NCBI GenBank assembly: GCA_964632015.1
Contig: CAZWAT010000038.1
Coordinates: 1 to 17,532 of the forward strand
Source of the DNA: JAAYCO01 sp964632015
Lineage (GTDB): Bacteria; Planctomycetota; Phycisphaerae; SM23-33
DNA: 17,532 bases
Reading direction: 5' to 3'
Shown here: piece after piece, positions 6,847 through 14,642 of the stretch
Layout of the letters: every line of letters begins with the position of its first letter
Position numbering within the stretch: position 1 is the stretch's first letter
Translations under genes and position numbers: made by a program
Notes under the pieces: model-generated
What the model was told of the DNA's origin: nothing
Database searches by the model: none
Seen by the model: the letters and a program-made list of their open reading frames with translations, nothing else

Positions 6847-6877
6847 ATTTTACACATTTGCCCTGTTTTAGGGCAAA
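6847..6877 (-). promoter_or_regulatory. Candidate BFN promoter overlapped by a perfect dyad
   Basis: On the minus strand TAAAAT (6852-6847) lies 18 bases after TTGCCC (6876-6871). The perfect inverted repeat TTTGCCCT-gtttt-AGGGCAAA (6857-6877) covers the -35 and spacer. It could be an operator. It could also be a weak hairpin at the end of the phosphoketolase transcript, although no T run follows it on the minus strand. Confidence 0.45.
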
Positions 6878-6907
6878 CAAAGCTCAGAAGCGGGTCTGCG
6901 CGTCTGA

Positions 6908-9298
6908 TCAACCCGGCCAGCGCCAGTGTGAAATCTCGGCAGGGTCGCATCCCTCGCGGACTATGAACTCGGCGTGTTCTCTCAGGCATCGTGTATAGCG
7001 GCGTATGATATCCTCTGCCTGTCCGGCGACCGACGGGTTGTTTTTTGCCACCTTTCGGGCTGTCTGCACGACAAGATGATATCTGCTGGTGCGGTTTCTC
7101 ACGTGCATGTCGAACGGAGTGGTGGTGGTTCCCTCTTCACGATACCCGTTGATGTCGAACCGTTGAGATCCTGGACGCTCCCACAGTAGCTGCTTCAGTG
7201 CGGCGGTGTATCCGTGAAAATTGTAAATTACCGGAACGTTCAGCGGGAAAATCCGCTCGAAGTGATCCTCCGAAAGACCGGATGGGTACTTCTGCGGAAT
7301 GCCCAGCACCAGCAGGCGTACGACATTCACCACCCGCACCCGCCACTGGGGCGCCTCGCGTCTGAGGATATCCGCAGCGGCCATGACCTCCATGGTCAGG
7401 TTGTCGCCGCTTGCACAAAGAATGACTTGCGGGTCTTCTGCGTCAAAGGTGCTGGCCCATCGCCAGATCGACGCACCGGCGATGTTGTGTTCGACCGCCT
7501 CATCCATTGACAACCATTGCGGCATCGGCTGCTTGCCCGCGACAACAAGATTGATGTGGTTGCTCTTCATAAGGCAGTAGTTCATCGTCGAGATGAGCGT
7601 GTTCGAGTCGGGTGGAAGGTATATGCGATAAGTGTGTCCCTTCTTGGTGAGCAGCGCGTTAATAAAGCCCGGTCCCTGATGCGAATACCCGTTATGATCC
7701 TGCCTCCATGCCTCGCTGGTGAGCAGATAGTTCAAGGACGCGATAGGCCCGCGCCAAGGTATCTCCATCGAGCTTTTGAGGAACTTGGCATATTGGGCCA
7801 TCATGCTGTCGACAATCGTCACGAACGCCTCATAGCACGGAAACAACCCATGCCTCCCCGTAAGCAGGTATCCCTGTAACCACCCCTGGCAGGTGTGTTC
7901 GCTGAGTATCTCCAACACCCTTCCATCCGGGCCGACGAACTCGGCATGTTCGGGCAGCGGCCAGGTGTACTGCCGTGGCGTACTTTTGAGCACCTCGCCA
8001 AGCCGGTTGGACTCCAACTCGTCGGGGCAGAAGATGCGGAAGTTCCGTTTCCGCTCGTTGAGATCGATAACCTCCCTGAGATATTCGCCAAGTTTGGACA
8101 TGGCGTTTACAACCGGCTCGCCTCGCTGCATGATGTTCACTTCGTGAGCATGCAAGTCAGGCAGGCAAAGATTTACCTTCACACGCCATCCGAAAGAGTG
8201 TGGGTTCATCCCTATGCGCCGGTCGCCACCGGGACAGCACTCAAGAATATCCTCCGCGGGTCTGCCTTGTTCATCGAACAGCTCTTCGGGACGATAGGAT
8301 CTCAACCATTGCTCGACGGCTTCGAGATGCTCGGGGTTTTCCTTCAGATCCTTGCCTGGTACCTGGTGAGATCTGAACGATCCCTCCACCGCCCTGCCAT
8401 CGATCTGCTTTATCCCGCCCATTCCCTTTGGTGTCTTGAGCACGATCATAGGCCAGGTGGGGCGTTTGATGCATTTTCCACCCCTGAACGCCGACTGTAT
8501 CCTACCGATCTTTCCCCACGCGTCAGTTAGTGTTGATTCGAGTTGCTGGTCGATATTCTCAAGGTCGTCGACGATATTCACATCCCACCCATACCCGCGG
8601 AACATGAGGGTAAGCTCGTCGTTGGTCATTGTTCCGAAGATGGTCGGTGAGGATATTTTATACCCATTGAGGTGCAGAAACGGTAGAACCGCACCATCCG
8701 TTGCGGGATTGAGAAACTTCGTACCATGCCACGCAGTCGCCGTCGGGCCTGTCTCGGCCTCACCGTCGCCGACTATGCACGCCACTAACAAGTCAGGGTT
8801 GTCAAGCACCGCCCCGAAAGAGGTTGAAAGCGCATAACCCAGCTCGCCCCCTTCATGAATCACGCCTGGAAGATCTGGGTTGAGGTGGCTTGGAAACCCG
8901 TTGGGCCAAGAGAACGCCCTGACGAACTCGGTCACACCTCGCTCATCGTGAGTATATTGAGGATGAATCTCGGCCAATGAGCCATCTAGATACATATTGG
9001 CGAGATTGGCAGCCGCCCCATGCCCCGGCCCCGTTACAAGAAGAACACTTGCGCCCGTCTTCATTATCAACTGGTTGAGATGGGCGTGTATCAGATTTAT
9101 GCCCGGCGAGGTACCCCAGTGCCCCAGCAGGCGATCCTTGATATCCATCAACTTGAGGGGCCTGCGAAGAAGAACGTTATCCTTAAGATAGACTTGTACC
9201 GCCGCGAGATAATCGACAGCCCTTCGATATTTCTGAATGGGTTTGGGCTTGACCCGTGGTGTCTTTTTGGGCTCTGCCACCGCCTGCTGCTGGGCCAT
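6908..9298 (-). CDS. xfp: Xylulose-5-phosphate/fructose-6-phosphate phosphoketolase
   Basis: The 796-residue product has the expected length and motifs of bacterial phosphoketolases. In order: GHWGTSPG (59-66), VTGPGHGAAANLANMYLDG (from 88), IHEGGELGYALS (from 147), the thiamine diphosphate motif GDGEAETGPTATAWHGTKF (from 177) closing with LNGYKI (210-215), GSFRSHQVPGKDL, and the C-terminal RTSRYHLV. The enzyme uses thiamine diphosphate and inorganic phosphate to split xylulose 5-phosphate, and often fructose 6-phosphate, giving acetyl phosphate and an aldose phosphate. This makes acetyl-CoA or ATP without loss of carbon dioxide. It is cytoplasmic. The ATG at 9298 is preceded by AAGGAG (9310-9305), a strong site. 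A TACAAT at 9339-9334 may be a -10 box, with no clear -35. No acetate kinase or phosphotransacetylase gene is adjacent. Confidence 0.95.
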   Translation of the reverse strand: MAQQQAVAEPKKTPRVKPKPIQKYRRAVDYLAAVQVYLKDNVLLRRPLKLMDIKDRLLGHWGTSPGINLIHAHLNQLIMKTGASVLLVTGPGHGAAANLANMYLDGSLAEIHPQYTHDERGVTEFVRAFSWPNGFPSHLNPDLPGVIHEGGELGYALSTSFGAVLDNPDLLVACIVGDGEAETGPTATAWHGTKFLNPATDGAVLPFLHLNGYKISSPTIFGTMTNDELTLMFRGYGWDVNIVDDLENIDQQLESTLTDAWGKIGRIQSAFRGGKCIKRPTWPMIVLKTPKGMGGIKQIDGRAVEGSFRSHQVPGKDLKENPEHLEAVEQWLRSYRPEELFDEQGRPAEDILECCPGGDRRIGMNPHSFGWRVKVNLCLPDLHAHEVNIMQRGEPVVNAMSKLGEYLREVIDLNERKRNFRIFCPDELESNRLGEVLKSTPRQYTWPLPEHAEFVGPDGRVLEILSEHTCQGWLQGYLLTGRHGLFPCYEAFVTIVDSMMAQYAKFLKSSMEIPWRGPIASLNYLLTSEAWRQDHNGYSHQGPGFINALLTKKGHTYRIYLPPDSNTLISTMNYCLMKSNHINLVVAGKQPMPQWLSMDEAVEHNIAGASIWRWASTFDAEDPQVILCASGDNLTMEVMAAADILRREAPQWRVRVVNVVRLLVLGIPQKYPSGLSEDHFERIFPLNVPVIYNFHGYTAALKQLLWERPGSQRFDINGYREEGTTTTPFDMHVRNRTSRYHLVVQTARKVAKNNPSVAGQAEDIIRRYTRCLREHAEFIVREGCDPAEISHWRWPG

Positions 9299-9364
9299 GA
9301 GACGCTCCTTATGCTGGATTGCGATTCATGGCAATTGTATGTCCCCGGATTGCGAGATCGCGCC

Positions 9365-10633
9365 TCAGCGCATGAACAGCAGCGTTTTGACGACATCCGG
9401 AAGATCTGTGACGCATTCTACCGGTTCAATCGGCACGGTCCCAGCTATCAGGCATTGATCCTGCACATCCGCAGTGATAAGCCCCCTGCTGGCGCGACAC
9501 AGCGAGGGGTCGGGGTTTATCGAGCCCTCTTCGCCGCCCACCAGCTCGCACGGATCATAACCCGCCTTGGCGGTTGTATCGGTGGCGTATGCTATTGGTG
9601 GAGCGTCGCCATTCCACCATTGGTAGCACAGCCAGCTTGACGCCTCGGAGAGCACCACCACTTCGCCCGCGCGATCGTGTCCAAGCCCCTCGCAGAACAA
9701 CTCGTCCCTGGTCAGTACCTTATCCACGCCGTCTTCGGAGGCAATCGCTGCGGAGGCGTCTTTCGCCACCGCCGGGTCATCACAGTAAACATGCGCGACC
9801 TGGTGATCCACAAGGGCCACCGCCCGTGAACGCTCCAGGTCGATCCGGTTTCCGTCATCTTTCGTCACCAGCAGCCCAGCACGCCTCAGGGCGCGATTAG
9901 GGCAGGCATACTTGCTGACTGGCACGTATCCCCCGTCGCTTACAAGCACCACCTGTCCACCGGTTTGCAGCACCATCTGTGCAAGCCTATCCGCAAGGGC
10001 GTCCACCGTCTTGAGTGCATCAAGCGCCTGCGGAGAATCAAAGCCGTGACGTATGATCTCGAAGTTCAGTCCTGGCAGATAGACCAGTTGAATATCAGGC
10101 TTCAGCGCGTTCCAGACATATTCCCCCGCGGCCGTGATCCATTCGCTGGCCCGGCATGATGAGCCAGGCCCTCTTACCAAAGCCGCGTCAAATGGCCCGA
10201 TCTTGTTGGCGATTTGCGCATGAAGCCCTTGCGGGACATCCGCCACTATCCGGGCGGCCGGGCCATAGGTCGATGCGCCGATAACATAATCGCCCGCCCC
10301 GGCCAGCGGATTCGACCAGAACAGCAGCGACACCTTCATTCTCGAAGGCATCGACCGACCATGCCAAAACCGCTTCTTGTTCAAAAGGGTGTTTGATCGT
10401 TCGTCGAGACTCATCGCCCTGCACTGCCTGCGGAAGATGCCTCCGGCTATGACCCCATGCGCGCCGGGCTCGACACCGGTCGTCATCGACGCCTGCACAC
10501 TGGCGGAAACCGCAGGGAAAGTCGCCCCCACCGCTACCGGCGCGCCGGCGAGCGATTGGGTCCACAACCCGTTGCACCGTCCGAGCATTCGCATGCTCAG
10601 ACCCGCGATATTGATAATGCACACTCGCGACAT
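9365..10633 (-). CDS. Alkaline-phosphatase-superfamily protein (type I phosphodiesterase/nucleotide pyrophosphatase-like)
   Basis: The 422-residue product resembles the nucleotide pyrophosphatase/phosphodiesterase branch of the alkaline phosphatase superfamily, especially the EboF-like type as I remember it. Visible landmarks are VCIINIAGLSMRML at the start, TFPAVSASVQASMTTG (38-53), PGAHGVIAGGIF, LVYLPGLNFEIIRHG, VVLVSDGGYVPVSKY (around 228-242), VDHQVAHVY (275-283) and AGYDPCEL near the end. Ser43 sits where many relatives have the nucleophilic Thr. The common DHG metal motif reads SDGGY here, and a DH pair follows at 276-277, so metal binding may differ from classical enzymes. The substrate is unknown. 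There is no clear signal peptide from ATG 10633. The start has no Shine-Dalgarno; TATAAT ends ten bases upstream. The gene precedes phosphoketolase on the same strand with a 66-base gap. Confidence 0.75.
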   Translation of the reverse strand: MSRVCIINIAGLSMRMLGRCNGLWTQSLAGAPVAVGATFPAVSASVQASMTTGVEPGAHGVIAGGIFRRQCRAMSLDERSNTLLNKKRFWHGRSMPSRMKVSLLFWSNPLAGAGDYVIGASTYGPAARIVADVPQGLHAQIANKIGPFDAALVRGPGSSCRASEWITAAGEYVWNALKPDIQLVYLPGLNFEIIRHGFDSPQALDALKTVDALADRLAQMVLQTGGQVVLVSDGGYVPVSKYACPNRALRRAGLLVTKDDGNRIDLERSRAVALVDHQVAHVYCDDPAVAKDASAAIASEDGVDKVLTRDELFCEGLGHDRAGEVVVLSEASSWLCYQWWNGDAPPIAYATDTTAKAGYDPCELVGGEEGSINPDPSLCRASRGLITADVQDQCLIAGTVPIEPVECVTDLPDVVKTLLFMR

Positions 10634-10642
10634 ACAAATTCC

Positions 10643-10650
10643 ATTATAAT
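10643..10650. promoter_or_regulatory. Symmetric -10 box shared by divergent genes
   Basis: ATTATAAT is its own reverse complement and contains TATAAT on both strands (plus 10645-10650, minus 10648-10643). The plus-strand ATG (10659) lies eight bases downstream and the minus-strand ATG (10633) nine bases downstream. Predicted transcription starts fall within a few bases of both start codons. I see no convincing -35 box on either side. Confidence 0.6.
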
Positions 10651-10658
10651 ACCACACC

Positions 10659-11339
10659 ATGAAAAATGACAGCATGCATCAGGTCAAAACCATCATGTTG
10701 GTGATATGTGCCGCGGGGGCGCTTTGGGCAGGCTCGCTGTGGGCAAAGGACAACCTGGATTACTGGCTTGGCAGGTCGCAGGAAGCTCCAGACACCCAAA
10801 ACGCCGCAACCGAAAATGAAGAATTTCATCCGATCGAGCCGGAAAATCAACCTCCGCCCGACTCCCCACCGGGCGCAATAGAACTCAGCGACGGCAGGCA
10901 ACTGGGGGGATGGCTGGTCACGACACGAGGGAAACCCTGGCTGGTATGGGAGCAGCAGACCAACCAATGGAGGCGAATCCCGCCACTTGCGGTTTTGAGC
11001 ATTGTCAGCGAAGTCGTCGAAGAAAAAATGGAACAATCCTGGCGATGGAAAGGAATGGGAACCCCACAGCGAGTTTACAGCGGCGAGCAATACCCTGTCC
11101 GACGCCTCCGGTGGCGGTTCAACCTTGCCGATGGCAGCAATATCACGGGAATTGTCAAAGGTCAGCCCATCAGTATTTGGCACGACGGGAAGCTGACCGG
11201 CCCGTTCGTCCTTCACGAGAGAATGCGAGGACAGGATGGGCACAAACTCGACGATCTGGTGTTCATCAGGAAGATAGTGGTATCCGACAAAATGATGCGG
11301 GCAGTGCTGAATCTGAACAACTGCGGTCCCACAGACTGA
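10659..11339 (+). CDS. Membrane-anchored or secreted conserved hypothetical protein with an apparent internal duplication
   Basis: I do not recognise a named family. The 226-residue product has a hydrophobic segment at residues 11-29 (TIMLVICAAGALWAGSLWA) after a short basic start. This could be a signal anchor or a cleavable signal ending LWA. A polar, proline-rich linker follows to about residue 72. The rest looks beta-rich and seems to contain two related units: IELSDGRQLGGWLVTTRGKP (from 74) and FNLADGSNITGIVKGQP (from 154). Each starts with hydrophobic-x-L-x-DG and leads to a short stretch ending in IVSEVV or IRKIVV. The bulk should be periplasmic. The start at 10659 fits a leaderless transcript from the shared -10 box; ATG 10674 is an alternative. 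No Shine-Dalgarno is seen for either. Function unknown. Confidence 0.7.
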   Translation: MKNDSMHQVKTIMLVICAAGALWAGSLWAKDNLDYWLGRSQEAPDTQNAATENEEFHPIEPENQPPPDSPPGAIELSDGRQLGGWLVTTRGKPWLVWEQQTNQWRRIPPLAVLSIVSEVVEEKMEQSWRWKGMGTPQRVYSGEQYPVRRLRWRFNLADGSNITGIVKGQPISIWHDGKLTGPFVLHERMRGQDGHKLDDLVFIRKIVVSDKMMRAVLNLNNCGPTD

Positions 11340-11460
11340 ACCGCGGACGCCCACTCACCGTAGGGATTGTGCGCCGGAAAATGACCTTGATTTGACCTAA
11401 AAAACCGCAAAACGTCCAACGCGTCACCAGGTCGGGGAACATAAAAAAACGACAGCGGTC

Positions 11461-11507
11461 TTGACAACGCAGCTCTTTGAGGTCAACTTTCCAGTCGCGC
11501 CTATCAT
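11461..11507 (+). promoter_or_regulatory. Candidate topA promoter region
   Basis: A perfect -35 match TTGACA (11461-11466) has no good -10 at 17 bases (CAACTT). A good -10, TATCAT (11502-11507), pairs only with TTGAGG (11477-11482) at a 19-base spacing. TTGAC (11461-11465) and GTCAA (11482-11486) also form an inverted pair. The start is unresolved, but promoter activity somewhere in this stretch is likely. The rest of 11340-11558 shows no gene and no terminator for the preceding gene. Confidence 0.4.
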
Positions 11508-11558
11508 GGTCGGTGATACGCTGGCCCGGTAGCGGGCGGGTTGACGACACGAGGAATT

Positions 11559-14273
11559 ATGGCAAAAACCACCACAAAATCAGTGAAGAAACGCACCGAC
11601 AAAGCGAAGCTCGACGCTGCGCCCACCAACGGGCGAAAGCTGGTGGTAGTTGAATCGCCCGCGAAGGCAAAGACTATAAACCGTTATCTTGGCAGCGATT
11701 TTGTCGTCAAGGCATCAATGGGGCACGTTCGCGACCTACCCACAAAAACCATGGGTGTGGATCTTGAACATAATTTCGAACCCGTCTACGAACCGCTACC
11801 CGGAAGAAAGAAGATTCTCGATGAGTTGAAGAAGCACGCCAAAAATGCCTCGCTGGTGTTCCTGGCGACTGACCTTGACCGCGAGGGAGAGGCGATCGCG
11901 TGGCACCTCGCGCAGAGCATGAAGCTTCCGGACGAGAAAATACGTCGCGTGGTCTTCAACGAAATTACCGCACAGGCGATTAATGATGCGTTTTCCAGGC
12001 CTCGCTCGATCGATATGAACAAGGTCAACGCGCAGCAGGCCCGCCGGATTCTCGACCGCATCGTCGGGTACCAACTCAGCCCGCTGTTGTGGAAGAAAGT
12101 TGCCACAGGTCTATCCGCAGGAAGAGTGCAGTCTGTCGCCGTGCGTCTGATAGTAGACCGCGAGCGTCAGATCGACGCGTTCATACCCGAGGAATACTGG
12201 AAGATCGGGGCGGTGTTCACGGTCGATATTTCGCGAGCGAGCGATCTGGCGAATCAGTGGCGGGATTTTCTCGCCATGACCGATCCGCGTGGCGCAGGCC
12301 CGACCGTTGCACAACAGCAGGAATTTCTGACAGACATAAAATCCTTCCGCGCAGAGCTTATGAAGTGGAAAGGTCAGAAGTTCCAGTCTTCGGATTCGCA
12401 AGGCGCGGTGGAGGTCGCCAAGGCTCTTGGCGGGCAAATCGAAGTCGAGACGCAGGAAGACGCCGAGGGCAAAGGTCCCGCGAAGAACCGCGTGAATGTG
12501 GTATGCACCCTTGGAGAGGCCGGGGCGAAATACAACATCACCAATCTTGCCCAGCGTCAGAGCAGAACGAGACCTTACGCCCCGTTCACGACCGCGTCGC
12601 TTCAGCAGGCAGCCAGCGTTCAGTTGCGATTCTCGGCGAGCAGAACCATGCGAATCGCCCAGCAGCTTTACGAGGGCATTGACGTTGCGGGCGAAGGAAG
12701 CGTGGGTTTAATCACCTACATGCGAACTGACAGCACGAACCTGGCGAAGGAGGCGGTAGGCAGCGTCAGGAAGCTCGTTGATGAGAAGTTCGGGGCGGAT
12801 TATGTGCCCGAGAAGCCCAACGTTTTCGGCTCGTCGCAACGTGCACAGGAAGCGCACGAAGCCATTCGCCCCACCGATCCGCGTCGAGAGCCCGCCAAGC
12901 TTATGAACGCGCTTAGCGACGATCAGTACAAACTCTACGAGTTGATCTGGAAGCGGTTTGTCGCCTGTCAGATGGCTCCGGCGGTTTGGAATGTCACCGA
13001 GGCGGACATCACCGCGAATACTCCATCGGGCGACGCCATTTTCAAGGCGATGGGAAGAAGGCTGATGTTCGACGGGTTCCTTCGGGTCGCCGGGCTGCCA
13101 AGGTCGACGGAACCCATTCTACCACCGCTGGAGGTAGACCAGGAACTGACGCCGCTGGAGGTTTCTCCGACACAGCATTTCACGCTTCCTCCACCAAGAT
13201 TCACAGAAGCCTCGCTGGTCAAGGCGCTGGAGGCCGAGAGCATTGGCAGGCCCAGCACTTACGCCAACATCATCCAGACTATACAGGATCGCCAGTACGT
13301 GCGCCAGGTTGAGCGCGCATTCAGGCCCACGGATCTGGGAATTGTCGTCACCGACAAGCTCGTCAAACACTTCCCCGAAATATTTGACGTGCGCTTCACC
13401 GCGCACATGGAAGATGAGCTGGACCGCGTTGAAGACGCCTCAACCGATTGGGTTGTCGTCTTGAGCGAGTTTTATGGGCCTTTCAAGCACCTGCTGGAGA
13501 AGGCGTTCGAGGAGATGGTTCACGCCAAGGCAGAGACGCAACCCAGCGATTACACGTGCGAGACATGCGGTAAGCCCATGGTCTACCGCTTCAGCAAGAA
13601 CGGCAGATACCTGGCGTGCACGGGATATCCAGATTGCAAGACAACTCACCCCGTCGACGAACAGGGCAAGAAGGTGGTTAAGGAAGAAGTCGACGTCGCC
13701 TGCCCGAACTGCCAATCGCCGATGGTCATCCGCAAGGGCAGGTTCGGCCCATTCCTGAGCTGCTCGAAGTACCCCGATTGCAAAGGCGTGATTAACCTCG
13801 ACCGAAAGGGCAAAATCAAACCCCCATCGGCACCTGCGTTGGAAGTGGACATCAAATGCCCCAAGTGCCAGGGAAAGCTGCTGCTAAGACGATCCAAACG
13901 CGGGCCATGGCTGGCTTGCGCGAAATATCCCAAGTGCAGAGGAAGACTCGCCTGGAGCAGCCTGGAAGAGGACCAGCGCAAACAACTCGATTCAGCCCTG
14001 GAAGAGCACGAGAAGAAAAACCCCCAGCCGGTATTACGTAAACTCGATGGCAGCGAAATACCACCAGGCTACGACCCCCTGGCGGGAACAAGCGACCAGG
14101 ATTCAGACTCCTCCGCATCCCGCAGCGAACCCAAACCCGCGGGAGTGAACTGTCCCAAATGCGGCAAACCAATGGTAATCCGCGTGGGCAAGCGTGGAGA
14201 ATTTTTGGCCTGCTCGGGCTTTCCACGCTGCCGAAACGCGCTGAGCATGGACAAGCTGGCCGAGTTAAAGTGA
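11559..14273 (+). CDS. topA: DNA topoisomerase I (type IA) with four C-terminal zinc ribbons
   Basis: The enzyme relaxes negatively supercoiled DNA by cutting one strand and passing the other. The 904-residue product has a basic N-terminal tail, then the TOPRIM domain with KLVVVESPAKAKTINRYLG (Glu32) and ATDLDREGEAIAWH (Asp105, Asp107). Next come NAQQARRILDRIVGYQLSPLLW and GLSAGRVQSVAVRLIVDRE, and the catalytic tyrosine Tyr387 in GLITYMRTDST. Four tetracysteine zinc ribbons follow, beginning at Cys667, Cys715, Cys767 and Cys865. The region between YWKIGAVF (213-220) and PFTTASLQQ (342-350) is about 120 residues, longer than I recall for the E. coli protein. ATG 11559 is chosen over TTG 11541 because GAGGA (11551-11555) precedes it, though the spacing is short. 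The gene is convergent with the DUF1540 gene one base away and has no visible terminator. Confidence 0.95.
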   Translation: MAKTTTKSVKKRTDKAKLDAAPTNGRKLVVVESPAKAKTINRYLGSDFVVKASMGHVRDLPTKTMGVDLEHNFEPVYEPLPGRKKILDELKKHAKNASLVFLATDLDREGEAIAWHLAQSMKLPDEKIRRVVFNEITAQAINDAFSRPRSIDMNKVNAQQARRILDRIVGYQLSPLLWKKVATGLSAGRVQSVAVRLIVDRERQIDAFIPEEYWKIGAVFTVDISRASDLANQWRDFLAMTDPRGAGPTVAQQQEFLTDIKSFRAELMKWKGQKFQSSDSQGAVEVAKALGGQIEVETQEDAEGKGPAKNRVNVVCTLGEAGAKYNITNLAQRQSRTRPYAPFTTASLQQAASVQLRFSASRTMRIAQQLYEGIDVAGEGSVGLITYMRTDSTNLAKEAVGSVRKLVDEKFGADYVPEKPNVFGSSQRAQEAHEAIRPTDPRREPAKLMNALSDDQYKLYELIWKRFVACQMAPAVWNVTEADITANTPSGDAIFKAMGRRLMFDGFLRVAGLPRSTEPILPPLEVDQELTPLEVSPTQHFTLPPPRFTEASLVKALEAESIGRPSTYANIIQTIQDRQYVRQVERAFRPTDLGIVVTDKLVKHFPEIFDVRFTAHMEDELDRVEDASTDWVVVLSEFYGPFKHLLEKAFEEMVHAKAETQPSDYTCETCGKPMVYRFSKNGRYLACTGYPDCKTTHPVDEQGKKVVKEEVDVACPNCQSPMVIRKGRFGPFLSCSKYPDCKGVINLDRKGKIKPPSAPALEVDIKCPKCQGKLLLRRSKRGPWLACAKYPKCRGRLAWSSLEEDQRKQLDSALEEHEKKNPQPVLRKLDGSEIPPGYDPLAGTSDQDSDSSASRSEPKPAGVNCPKCGKPMVIRVGKRGEFLACSGFPRCRNALSMDKLAELK

Positions 14274-14274
14274 A

Positions 14275-14562
14275 TCAACGTTGCTGAAACGTGAGGCAGT
14301 CGGCCTGGTCTTCTTCCAAGCCTACCTGAATGCTCCCGGCTGTGCATTCAAAGCTCTGATTGTAGCGACACTGCATGACCTTACATGCCCCGACCTTAGC
14401 GGTCGCACCCATGTCGCCTCCCTTCTGCGCGGCACTGAAGAACGTGTCGCATTTGGCCCCACCTGCCGGGTCCCCGATGGTTATCGCCAGCGCATGGCAT
14501 ACCTTCTGCACGTTGTAAGCGCATTCATCCACATCACACCGCAATACCTTAGGCATGTTCAT
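14275..14562 (-). CDS. Small cysteine-rich protein with two DUF1540 repeats
   Basis: The 95-residue product contains two DUF1540-type units, LRCDVDECAYN to KCDTFF and ACKVMQCRYN to DCLTF. Their cysteines are spaced identically: Cys9, 14, 22, 38 and Cys60, 65, 73, 89, each C-x4-C-x7-C-x15-C. Four cysteines per unit suggest metal binding, most likely zinc, but the function of DUF1540 is unknown. There is no signal peptide or membrane segment. I choose ATG 14562 because AAAGGG (14574-14569) lies six bases upstream, and ATG 14580 would put the ribosome binding site inside the gene; ATG 14556 is also possible. TATAAT (14621-14616) lies upstream, and a hairpin sits in the leader. The gene is convergent with topA. 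Confidence 0.85.
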   Translation of the reverse strand: MNMPKVLRCDVDECAYNVQKVCHALAITIGDPAGGAKCDTFFSAAQKGGDMGATAKVGACKVMQCRYNQSFECTAGSIQVGLEEDQADCLTFQQR

Positions 14563-14581
14563 TGCAAGCCCTTTCAGCATT

Positions 14582-14605
14582 GAGCGCTTTCACCCCGCAG
14601 CGCTC
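14582..14605 (-). promoter_or_regulatory. Hairpin in the DUF1540 gene leader
   Basis: GAGCGCT (14582-14588) and AGCGCTC (14599-14605) form a perfect 7-bp stem with a 10-base loop. It lies between the -10 box and the ribosome binding site of the DUF1540 gene. No T run follows it on the minus strand, so it is not a standard terminator for the zinc-ribbon gene upstream. Confidence 0.45.
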
Positions 14606-14615
14606 GCGACGGAAA

Positions 14616-14642
14616 ATTATAGGGCATGAGATGCGGACTCAA
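14616..14642 (-). promoter_or_regulatory. Candidate promoter of the DUF1540 gene
   Basis: A perfect TATAAT (14621-14616) is preceded by TTGAGT (14642-14637), four of six matches to TTGACA, at a short 15-base spacing. The -35 overlaps the stop codon of the zinc-ribbon gene. The predicted leader is about 47 bases. Confidence 0.5.

Noticed and set aside
6857..6877. The dyad after phosphoketolase as a standard intrinsic terminator
   Set aside because: No T run follows the stem on the minus strand, so I list it as an operator or weak hairpin instead.
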